From: Gammaproteobacteria bacterium
GTDB lineage: Bacteria; Pseudomonadota; Gammaproteobacteria; Steroidobacterales; GCA-2729495
NCBI GenBank assembly: GCA_014337915.1
Contig: QUBU01000015.1
Location: 1 to 64,000 of the forward strand
Reading direction: 5' to 3'
DNA: 64,000 bases
Position numbers and translations under genes: made by a program. Shown here piece by piece: positions 16,137 to 25,432 of this stretch; the stretch's first letter is position 1; each line of letters begins with the position of its first letter. Under the pieces are notes generated by a model that was not told the origin of the DNA, ran no database searches, and worked only from the letters and a program-made list of their open reading frames with translations.

Positions 16137-17497
16137 GGGCTGCGCCCGGCTGGTTCGCCGCGGCGCTGCTCGCCCTCCCCGCTGCCGGCTTCGCGGCCAG
16201 CGGCCAGCCGCCCGACGCGAGCGCGGCCGCTGCCTGGCAGGCGGCGATCACCGATGCCGCGGCCGATGGCCTCGACCCGGCCGCATACCAGGACGCAGCC
16301 AGCCTGGCGCGCGACCTCAGCGCCGGGCGCCTCGACCCGCGCAGCGCCGACCCCGACTGGCACATTCCACGGCCTGAGCCGGTCGGCAATCCCGGCAGCG
16401 GCCTGCTGCCCGACGCAGTTCGGCCTGCGTCGGCGGACTACGCCCGCCTGCGCGAGGCCCTGCGCCGCTACCTGGCGATCCGCGACAGTGGTGGCTGGCC
16501 GGCGCTGCCGCCCGGTGCCCCGCTGCGCGCCGGCCAGCGCGACCCGCGAGTCGCAACCCTGCGTGAGCGGTTGCGCCGGAGCGGTGACTTCGACAGCGAG
16601 GTGGGCGCTGACCCCTGGTTCTTCGACGCGGCGCTGGATCGTGCACTGCGCCACTTCCAGCAGCGCGTCGGCCTGCAGGCCAGCGGCTTCGTCGACGAAC
16701 CGACGTTCTCGGCCCTCAACACCAGCGTGGAGCAGCGCATCGGGCGGCTGGCGGCAACGCTGGAGCGCTGGCGCTGGCTGCCGCGGCAGCCGGGCACCGA
16801 GTACGTCTGGATCAACATCGCCACCGGCATGCTGGAGGTAATCGGCCCCGGCGGACCGCAATTCGCCATGCGCGTGATCGTCGGCCACCCCGCGCGCCCG
16901 ACGCCCGCCATGAGCGGCGAGCTGCGCCAGGTGACCTTCAACCCGGGCTGGTCGGTGCCGCGGACGATCGCGGTGGAGGACCTGCTGCCGCGCGAGCAGG
17001 AGGGCCCGGGCTTCCTCGCCGCACGGGGCTTCCACGTGATCGATGCGCGCAGCGGGCGCGAGGTGGCGCCGGGATCGGTGCCCTGGGAGCGCCTCGGTCC
17101 CGACCGGTTTCCCTACCGCCTGCGCCAGGACCCTGGGCCGGGCAATGCCCTCGGGCGCATCAAGATCGCCTGGGACAATCCCTACGACATCTACCTGCAC
17201 GACACGCCATCGAAGGGCCTGTTTGACCTGAACCGCCGCACGCTGAGTTCCGGCTGCATCCGCCTGCAGGACGCCGCCGCGCTGGCCACGCTGCTGCTGG
17301 CCCGCGATCGCGACTGGGACGCGGCCGATACGGCAGCGGCAACCAGCCGCAGCAACACGCAGGTGCTGAACCTGCGCCGGCGGCTGCCCGTCTACGTCGT
17401 CTACCTCACCAGCTGGGTGGACGCCGACGGCACCGTGCAGTTCCGCAAGGACATCTACGGCCGCGACGCGCGGCTGCTCGCCGCGCTCGGGAATTAA
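16133..17497 (+). CDS. L,D-transpeptidase, YcbB/LdtD-like, with peptidoglycan-binding domain
   Basis: 454 residues. A signal peptide (WFAAALLALPAAGFAA) is followed by a helical lid region, a peptidoglycan-binding-1 domain (about 140-195, DPRVATLRERLRRSGDF and LRHFQQRVGLQASGFVD) and a YkuD catalytic domain. The active-site motif is complete: His356 in YLHDTPSK and Cys375 in SSGCIRL. These periplasmic enzymes make 3-3 cross-links between diaminopimelate residues or attach proteins to peptidoglycan. The start is coupled to the cohesin-like gene by ATGA, so this enzyme may serve the surface-protein block. Convergent with the ABC exporter across a long inverted repeat. Confidence 0.9.
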   Translation: MRAAPGWFAAALLALPAAGFAASGQPPDASAAAAWQAAITDAAADGLDPAAYQDAASLARDLSAGRLDPRSADPDWHIPRPEPVGNPGSGLLPDAVRPASADYARLREALRRYLAIRDSGGWPALPPGAPLRAGQRDPRVATLRERLRRSGDFDSEVGADPWFFDAALDRALRHFQQRVGLQASGFVDEPTFSALNTSVEQRIGRLAATLERWRWLPRQPGTEYVWINIATGMLEVIGPGGPQFAMRVIVGHPARPTPAMSGELRQVTFNPGWSVPRTIAVEDLLPREQEGPGFLAARGFHVIDARSGREVAPGSVPWERLGPDRFPYRLRQDPGPGNALGRIKIAWDNPYDIYLHDTPSKGLFDLNRRTLSSGCIRLQDAAALATLLLARDRDWDAADTAAATSRSNTQVLNLRRRLPVYVVYLTSWVDADGTVQFRKDIYGRDARLLAALGN

Positions 17498-17599
17498 GGG
17501 AATTAAGGGGACAGTTTACTCAATTGCCATCCGTGAGCCAGCCAGCTCCAGGCGTCGCTGCGGAAACGGGCAATTGAGTAAACTGTCCCCTTAATTCCC
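17498..17599. repeat. Long inverted repeat with GGGGACAGTTTACT core (copy 1)
   Basis: Two perfect 31-base arms (17498-17528 and 17569-17599) flank a 40-base spacer. The core AAGGGGACAGTTTACT recurs in the second copy at 55564. It lies between two convergent genes, starting directly after the L,D-transpeptidase stop. The arms would form a very stable hairpin in RNA from either strand and may stop transcription both ways. Structure and duplication suggest a dispersed REP-type element. Confidence 0.85.
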
Positions 17600-17616
17600 C
17601 CTTAATTTCCCATAAA

Positions 17617-19388
<1,772 letters not shown>

Positions 19389-19392
<4 letters not shown>

Positions 19393-21176
19393 GCCGCACC
19401 TCCTGCCGTCGCCAGGTGGGGATCGTCGCCCGGGCCACCCGGGCCTCCCTGCCGGCCGCGCTGCGTCGTGCCGACCATGCGCGCGTAGACGCCACCCCTG
19501 GACAGCAGCTCCGCATGGCTGCCGGTCTCCAGCACCCGGCCGTCACCCATGACGATGATGCGGTCGGCCTTCTCCACCGTGGACAGCCGGTGCGCGATCA
19601 GCATCACGGTCTTGTTGTGGCTGAGCCTGGCGAGTGCCTCGTGGATCACGGTCTCGGTCTCCAGGTCGATCTGCGAGGTGGGCTCGTCGAGGATGATGAT
19701 CGGCGCATCCTTGAGCAGCGCGCGGGCGATGGCCAGGCGCTGCACCTGCCCGCCCGAGAGCGACAGGCCGCGCTCGCCCACCAGGGTGTCGAAGCCCTGT
19801 GGCAGCGAGCTGATGTGATCGTAGATGTTGGCGGCCTTGCAGGCGGCGATGAGCTCAGCCTCGCTGGCATCGGCCTTCGCCACCCGCAGGTTGTCGGCGA
19901 TGGTTCCATAGAACAGGTAGGGATCCTGCGGCACCAGGGCCAGGTGGGCGCGGACCCAGTCGGCCGGCACCTGGTCCACCCGTGTGCCGTCGAGTTCGAT
20001 GCTGCCGGAAGCCGGCGCCAGCGTCCGCAGCACCAGGTTGGTGACCGTGGTCTTGCCCGAACCGCTGTGGCCCACCAGGGCCACGGTCTCGCCCGGACGG
20101 ATCTCGAGCGTGCAGCCATTGACGGCAGGCCTGCCAGCGTTGGCGTAGCTGAACACCACATCGCGCAGGCGCAGCGCCGGGTTGGAAAGCGGAGCCGGCA
20201 CGCTGGCTCCCGGCGGATCCTGCACCCCCGGCTCCTCGGAGAGGAAGGCGACGATCTTGCGGGCGAACTCGCGACCGATGGCGCCGGCGAAGAAGAAGGC
20301 GCCGATCAGCGTCAGCGGCGTGGCGAACTCGGCGCTGGCGAAAATCAGCGCCACCACCTCGCCGGCGCTGAGGAAGCCGGCATCGAGCCGCAGCAGCGCG
20401 ACGATGGTCAGCACCGTGGTGGTGCCGAGCGCGAAGCCGAAATCCACGAACAGGATCATCACCTGGTTGACCAGCAGCAGCTTCATGGTCTCGCGCCGCT
20501 GGTGCTCGTTGGCGGCATGCATCTCGGCGCCGCGCACCTTGCCGAGGTTGAACATCTTCAGGGTCGACATGCCCTGGATGGAATCGAGGAACTGCGCGCT
20601 CTGCACGTTGTTGACCTCGGCATAGCGCTCGCTGACGCTGCGGAACTGCTTCGAGATCAATCCCAGGAACAGCGGCACCATGGGGATGGAGAGGATCAGC
20701 GCCACGCCGACCACCCAGTCCACCCAGCCGATGAAGATGCAGAGCAGCACCGGCGTGGCGATGCCGATGACGAACTGCACGAAATAGATGCCGTAGAACA
20801 GCTCGATCCAGTCCATGCCGTCGACTGCGATGTTGACCAGCTCGCCGGTGCGCTTCTTGTCGAGCACGGCGGGCCCGAGACGCAGCGCGTGCTGGTAGAT
20901 CTTGTCGCGGATCGCCAGCTTGGTGAGCGACGAGGCCTTGTACTGCGAGGTGCGGTACAGCCAGCCCAGCACGAACTTGCTGGCGACGAGGAAGGCCAGC
21001 AGCGGCCCCATGGACGGCAGCAGGTCTTCGCCGCGAACCATGCCGTCGATCAGCAACCCGAGCTGCCAGTAAAGGGCCAGGCTGACCACCAGGCTGAGGA
21101 TGCCGACGCCGATGCCGGCGACGATCCACTGGCTGGTGGACCTGACGATGAGCCGCTTGTCGATGCCGAGAACCAT
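19389..21176 (-). CDS. CydD-like ABC exporter half (permease-ATPase fusion)
   Basis: 595 residues with six membrane helices and an ATPase domain: Walker A GHSGSGKTT, signature LSLSGGQ, Walker B IIILDEPTSQID. The stretch LGPAVLDKKRTGELVNIAVDG is like the GPAxxxxxRxGE motif after helix 2 in CydD. The Walker B acidic residue is Glu in both halves, so both ATP sites may be active. It is the first gene of the two-gene unit and lies about 60 bases downstream of a promoter whose spacer holds a MerR-type dyad. The C-terminal tail is Gly-rich and probably disordered. Confidence 0.87.
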
Positions 21177-21234
21177 GCCTCTCTCCCTGGAGCCGGGCTA
21201 CCCACGCCACCGGGGCCGGCCCGCATTGGAACAC

Positions 21235-21266
21235 AGCCTACACCTTCAACTATAGTTCAATGTCAA
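21235..21266 (-). promoter_or_regulatory. MerR-type promoter and operator for the ABC exporter
   Basis: On the minus strand TTGACA (21266-21261) is separated by 20 bases from TAGGCT (21240-21235). The spacer holds the dyad TTCAACTATAGTTCAA (21245-21260), whose inner AACTATAGTT is a perfect palindrome. Over-long 19-20 base spacers centred on a dyad are the hallmark of promoters activated by MerR proteins through DNA unwinding, and a MerR gene starts 13 bases away on the other strand. The dyad also lies over that gene's own promoter region. Confidence 0.75.
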
Positions 21267-21278
21267 CGGCAGGCACCC

Positions 21279-22040
21279 ATGACCAACAGGCCCATGACCA
21301 TCGGCGCACTGGCGCGCCGTCTCAACGTCTCCACCTCGACCCTGCGCTTCTACGAGCGCGAGGGCCTGCTGGTGCCGGAGCGCCGCTCTGCCGCAGGCTA
21401 CCGCCTGTATCCGCAGAGCGCGGAGCAGACGCTGCGCTTCATCCGCCGCGCCCAGCGCCTGGGGTTCGCGCTGAACGACATCCGCCTGCTGCTGCAGGGC
21501 GACGGCGCGGCCGGTGCCGGCGGCGATGTCATGGACATCGCCGAGCAGCGCTTCCTCGACATCGAGCGGCGCCTTACCGAGATGCTGGTGCTGCGCCACG
21601 AACTGGAGTTCTTCCTCGAGGACCTGACGGCCCGCGTCGGGCGCGTGGCCGGCGGCCAGGCCGGCCGCCTGTACCGCGACCTGCTCGACCAGGTCTGCGG
21701 CCACGAGGCCCACCACAAGGCATCCTCCTCGCTCAGCCGGCTGATGCAGCGGCTGGGCTGCTCGCTCGCCGGCCCGGAGCGCGAGAAGGTGTTCGCCGCG
21801 TTGCGCGGCCGGCACCTGCATATCTGGCGCGAGGATGACGGCTACTCGATCCTGCTCACCGGACGTGATCCGGACGCGGAGCAGGCCCTGCGGCAACTTG
21901 CCGCCAGTGAGGCGGATTGCCATGCCCATGTGGAGCCGCATGTCACCGAGGCGGAGGAAGGTTGCCTGTTCCAGGCCCGCGGTCCCAACGCCTTCCTGTT
22001 CGCCCAGCTGTTCCTGGCACTGGAGTCCGCCGAAGCCTGA
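21279..22040 (+). CDS. MerR family transcriptional regulator
   Basis: About 253 residues from MTNRPMTIGALARR. The frame runs open far upstream, antisense to the exporter, but the winged-helix motif begins here: IGALARRLNVSTSTLRFYER, then EGLLVPERRSAAGYRLYP. A helix rich in charged residues follows. The C-terminal part is longer than in metal-sensing MerR proteins and contains Cys/His residues (DQVCGHEAHH, ASEADCHAHVEPH, EEGCLFQ) that could bind an effector or metal. It is divergent from the CydDC-like exporter and very probably controls it through the dyad between them. The inducer is unknown. Confidence 0.88.
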   Translation: MTNRPMTIGALARRLNVSTSTLRFYEREGLLVPERRSAAGYRLYPQSAEQTLRFIRRAQRLGFALNDIRLLLQGDGAAGAGGDVMDIAEQRFLDIERRLTEMLVLRHELEFFLEDLTARVGRVAGGQAGRLYRDLLDQVCGHEAHHKASSSLSRLMQRLGCSLAGPEREKVFAALRGRHLHIWREDDGYSILLTGRDPDAEQALRQLAASEADCHAHVEPHVTEAEEGCLFQARGPNAFLFAQLFLALESAEA

Positions 22041-22125
22041 CACAGCGCAATTGCGCGCTGCGGCCTGACTCGCTAGGCTGCGCGCCAGTACAGGACGGCC
22101 CGGCGGGCCGCAACCAGGAGTGCCC

Positions 22126-23742
22126 ATGGCCAACGCCCCCGTACCCGGCAGCGTCCCGCGCGTCACCGGCATCCGCCGCCTGTTCATCCGCAAGTCGGTG
22201 GCGCAGATGCACGCCGACTTCGAGCAGAGCGACCTCAAGCGCAGCCTCGGCGCCCTCAACCTGGTCCTGCTCGGCATCGGCTGCATCATCGGCACCGGCA
22301 TCTTCGTACTGACCGGGCGCGCGGCCGCCGACTTCGCCGGCCCCGGCATCATGATTTCCTTCCTCATCACCGGCACGCTCTGCACCTTCGTGGCGCTGTG
22401 CTACGCGGAGCTCGCCTCGGTGCTGCCGGTCTCCGGCTCGGCCTACTCCTATTCCTATGCATCCATGGGCGAGATCGTCGCCTGGGTCATGGGGCTGCTG
22501 CTGGTGCTGGAGTACGGGCTGGCCTCGGCGACGGTGGCGGTGGGCTGGTCAGGCTACCTCGTCAGCCTGCTGCACGACCTCGGCCTGCACCTGCCGCCGG
22601 AACTCACGGCGGCGCCAGGCGTGCCCATCAAGGAAGGCGGGACCGTGGTGGCCCATGGCCTGGTGAACATGCCGGCGGTGCTGGCCATCATGGCGGTGAC
22701 CGCGCTGCTGGTGGTCGGCGTGTCGGAGTCCGCCACGGCGAACAACATCGTGGTGGCGATCAAGCTGACGGTGATCATCGCCTTCATCGCCATCGGCATC
22801 TTCTACGTGGACCCGCAGAACTGGACGCCGCTGATCCCGCCGGAGACCCCGGCGCCGCCCCCGGGCACCGAGCGCGGCCTGTGGGCCGACATCTGGCGGG
22901 CCCTGGTGGACGTGGTCACCGCGCAGAACAATTCGCGCTACGGCGTAGGCGGCCTGATCTCCGGCGCCGCCACCATCTTTTTCGCCTACATCGGCTTCGA
23001 GGCGGTGTCCACGGCGGGCGCCGAGTCGCGCAATCCCTCGCGCGACATGCCGATCGGTATCCTCGGCTCGCTGCTTATCTGCACCGTGCTCTACATCCTC
23101 ACCGCCGGCGTGCTGGTCGGCATCGTGCCCTACACCGACCTCGATGATCCGGCCCCCATCGCCAAGGCGGTGAACCAGATCGGCCTGCCCTGGTTCGCCA
23201 TTCTGGTGAAGATCGGCGCGATCGCCGGCCTGTCCTCGGTGATGCTGGTGCTGCTCTACGGCCAGACGCGCATCTTCTACACCATGGCGCGCGACGGCCT
23301 GCTGCCCTCGCCACTGGCGGTCGTGCACGCAAAGTACCGCACGCCCTGGATCAACACGCTGATGGTCGGAGCGCTGGCCGCATCCGCCGCCGGGTTCATG
23401 TCGCTGGACGCACTGGCCGACCTCACCAACGTCGGCTCACTGGCGGCCTTCGCCATCGTCTGCATCACGGTGCTGTACCTGCGCATCTCTGCACCGGAGC
23501 TGAAGCGGCCGTTCCGCACGCCGCTGTTCCCGCTGACACCGATCCTCGGCGCGCTGATGTGCCTGTTCCTGCTGATGTCCCTGATGGCCAAAAGCGACAC
23601 GCGCCACTTCTTCACCAGCTACCTGCTGGGCGGCATCGTCGTGTATTTCCTCTACGGCCTGTGGAACTCGAAGCTCGGCAAGGGCGAGATCGTCATGGGC
23701 GGCGAGCCCACGCCGGACCTGCCGCGGAAGCTCGACGTCTGA
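22126..23742 (+). CDS. APC-family amino acid permease
   Basis: About 538 residues; the ATG is preceded at five bases by AGGAG, which decides it over the in-frame GTG two codons up. There are around 12-13 membrane helices. The first helix carries GIGCIIGTGIF, the unwound substrate-binding helix of APC transporters, and helix 6 carries FFAYIGFEAVSTAGAESRNP, typical of the cationic amino acid transporter subgroup. The role would be proton-coupled amino acid or polyamine uptake at the inner membrane. No adjacent metabolic gene indicates the substrate. Confidence 0.9.
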   Translation: MANAPVPGSVPRVTGIRRLFIRKSVAQMHADFEQSDLKRSLGALNLVLLGIGCIIGTGIFVLTGRAAADFAGPGIMISFLITGTLCTFVALCYAELASVLPVSGSAYSYSYASMGEIVAWVMGLLLVLEYGLASATVAVGWSGYLVSLLHDLGLHLPPELTAAPGVPIKEGGTVVAHGLVNMPAVLAIMAVTALLVVGVSESATANNIVVAIKLTVIIAFIAIGIFYVDPQNWTPLIPPETPAPPPGTERGLWADIWRALVDVVTAQNNSRYGVGGLISGAATIFFAYIGFEAVSTAGAESRNPSRDMPIGILGSLLICTVLYILTAGVLVGIVPYTDLDDPAPIAKAVNQIGLPWFAILVKIGAIAGLSSVMLVLLYGQTRIFYTMARDGLLPSPLAVVHAKYRTPWINTLMVGALAASAAGFMSLDALADLTNVGSLAAFAIVCITVLYLRISAPELKRPFRTPLFPLTPILGALMCLFLLMSLMAKSDTRHFFTSYLLGGIVVYFLYGLWNSKLGKGEIVMGGEPTPDLPRKLDV

Positions 23743-23756
23743 TCGATGTGGAGCGG

Positions 23757-23775
23757 GGCGCCGCGAGCCGGCGCC
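23757..23775. terminator. GC-rich hairpin between convergent genes
   Basis: GGCGCC arms are separated by seven bases between the permease stop and the end of the small coiled-coil gene. There is no U-tract, so intrinsic termination is doubtful; it may simply limit read-through or be chance in GC-rich DNA. Confidence 0.35.
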
Positions 23776-23784
23776 TCGTCGCCG

Positions 23785-24147
23785 TCAGAATTTCCTGGCT
23801 GCGAGGTCGGCCGTGATCTCCTCGACCGTACGCGCCTGGCGGCCGCCCGAGAGGTCCTCGAACTCGGCGCGCACCGCCCTGAGTACCCGCTCGAGGTACT
23901 GCGCGCGGCCCGCGGCCCGTTCCGCCTTCTCGGCAGCCGTCATCTCATGGGCCTCGATCGCCTCGCGCGCCAGCACGCCGCGGCTCTCCAGCAGGCGCTC
24001 CAGGGTCTCGAGTCGGTCCCGGGTCACGGAGAGTTCCGCTACCAGCGACATCACGACCCCCAGCAGGGTGTCGATGGCGGGATCGGAAAAATTCTGCGGC
24101 CGCTCGCCCTTGGCGACGCGCGGGATCCGTGGAGGCTGTTCGCTCAT
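23785..24147 (-). CDS. Small coiled-coil protein of unknown function
   Basis: 120 residues with no signal peptide or membrane segment. The middle (about 25-100) is helical and heptad-like, rich in Leu, Glu and Arg (LVAELSVTRDRLETLERLLE, AAEKAERAAGRAQYLERVLR), so a coiled coil or helical bundle is likely. The start ATG overlaps the stop of the methyltransferase-like gene as ATGA, which points to co-translation and perhaps a physical partnership. I do not recognise the family. Confidence 0.7.
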   Translation of the reverse strand: MSEQPPRIPRVAKGERPQNFSDPAIDTLLGVVMSLVAELSVTRDRLETLERLLESRGVLAREAIEAHEMTAAEKAERAAGRAQYLERVLRAVRAEFEDLSGGRQARTVEEITADLAARKF

Positions 24148-25277
24148 GGTCGTTGCCCGACGACGATGGCGAAAGCGTAATCGGCATCGGTGTAATTCTT
24201 CTGCGCGGCGTTGAGGCCGGCCACCGTGCGGGCCACTTCGACGCTGTCCGGTGCCCAGCCACCCTCAAGGGCCACGCCCCGCAGGTCGAGGCCGGTCATG
24301 AAGCGCGCGAAGCCCTCGTTGTTGTTGTAGGACTCCCAGTCGTGCATGAACTGGCGGAACGGCGTGTCGCCGCGCGGAATATCCATGTGCAGCATGAGCC
24401 CACCCGGGCGCAGCAGGCGCTGCGACTCGCGGAAGATGCGCGGCAGCGCCACCAGCGAGGTCTCGTGCAGCATGATGTGGGAGACCACGAGGTCGAAGCT
24501 GCCAGGCTCGAAATCCGTCGCCTCGGCGTTCTGCTGGGAGAAGTGCACCGGCACGCCCAGGGAGCGGGCGCGGGCGTGGCCATGGCGCAGCACCGGGGCG
24601 GCGACGTCGATGGCGTGGACCTCGGCATCCGGGAATGCCCGCGCCCAGGGCAGGGTGCTGTTGCCGACGGCGCAGCCCATGTCGAGGATGCGCCGCGGCC
24701 GGAACTCCGGCCAGCGCTGGCGCAGATAGCGCAGCAGCAACTCACCGAGGAACGCGCCCTCGGGTCCCCAGGCGTCGGCCATGTACATCTGCAGGCCGGC
24801 CTCGTAGAGCGCCCCGCCGCTGACGTCGTCGGCGGTCCATTCGGCGTGGTAGCCACCGGGCTGGATGTGGATGTCCTGCTCGGTGTGGTAGCGCGGCAGC
24901 GGCATCTGTGGGTCCAGGCGCAGCGATCCCGGCCCGGGCTTCGCCGCCAGCGCGCGCGCCCGCTGCACGAGGTCCGGCAGCTCGCGCTCCGTCGGCAGGA
25001 TGACCGACTCCCACATCAGTTCCTGGCTGCGCCGCTGCATCGCACTCCAGAACCGGTAATAGGGCTCCGCCGTCATCAGCCGGCGCACCTCGGCCCGGTC
25101 GGCCGGCGGCCGGCCCTGGGCCGCCCGGAAAGCAGGTTCCACCCGCTGCGAAAAGATCGCCTGGTTGCCCGGCATCACCCGGCTCGACAGGAAGCCACGC
25201 AGGGACTTCACGAACTCCTGCCGCGCCACGTCGTCGTGGCTCGTCCGGGGCAGGAACTCATGGAACCGCTGGCGCAT
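24144..25277 (-). CDS. SAM-dependent methyltransferase-like protein with extended N-terminus
   Basis: 377 residues. A class I methyltransferase core begins near residue 195 with motif I ILDMGCAVGNSTLPWA, an acidic end of strand 2 (VHAIDVAAP) and SFDLVVSHIMLHETS at motif IV-V, followed by LRPGGLMLHMDIPRG. The first about 180 residues (Arg-rich, TAEPYYRFWSAMQRRSQELM) are additional and match nothing I know. It heads a two-gene leftward unit with the coiled-coil protein. The substrate may be a small molecule; nothing in the sequence settles it. Confidence 0.8.
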   Translation of the reverse strand: MRQRFHEFLPRTSHDDVARQEFVKSLRGFLSSRVMPGNQAIFSQRVEPAFRAAQGRPPADRAEVRRLMTAEPYYRFWSAMQRRSQELMWESVILPTERELPDLVQRARALAAKPGPGSLRLDPQMPLPRYHTEQDIHIQPGGYHAEWTADDVSGGALYEAGLQMYMADAWGPEGAFLGELLLRYLRQRWPEFRPRRILDMGCAVGNSTLPWARAFPDAEVHAIDVAAPVLRHGHARARSLGVPVHFSQQNAEATDFEPGSFDLVVSHIMLHETSLVALPRIFRESQRLLRPGGLMLHMDIPRGDTPFRQFMHDWESYNNNEGFARFMTGLDLRGVALEGGWAPDSVEVARTVAGLNAAQKNYTDADYAFAIVVGQRP

Positions 25278-25324
25278 CCCGAAATGCTAGCAAAAAGGTG
25301 CCTGACATATTTTCCGTGGAGGCG

Positions 25325-25352
25325 ACTTTCCGAAACCGTAACACCGGCACCA
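25325..25352 (+). repeat. REP-like repeat upstream of the metal ATPase (variant copy)
   Basis: ACTTTCCGAAACCGTAACAC and the next eight bases match the arms found at 28029-28125 with one base changed. The copy stands alone between the methyltransferase and ATPase genes, so the ATPase gene is bracketed by members of the same repeat family. Confidence 0.75.
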
Positions 25353-25432
25353 TCCCTTGACCTTGAAGCCGGGTGCAAGGTGGATCATGGCTGGAAGGCG
25401 GCCTCCCTTCGGGCCGCAGGAAGCACGTCGCC

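Noticed and set aside
19416..21278. Possible N-terminal extension of the MerR protein by over 600 residues
   Set aside because: The extension is antisense to the ABC exporter; the winged helix starts at the ATG at 21279.
25288..25318. Additional repeat or terminator near AAAAAGGTGCCTGACATATT
   Set aside because: No second copy in the window and no stable stem; left out.
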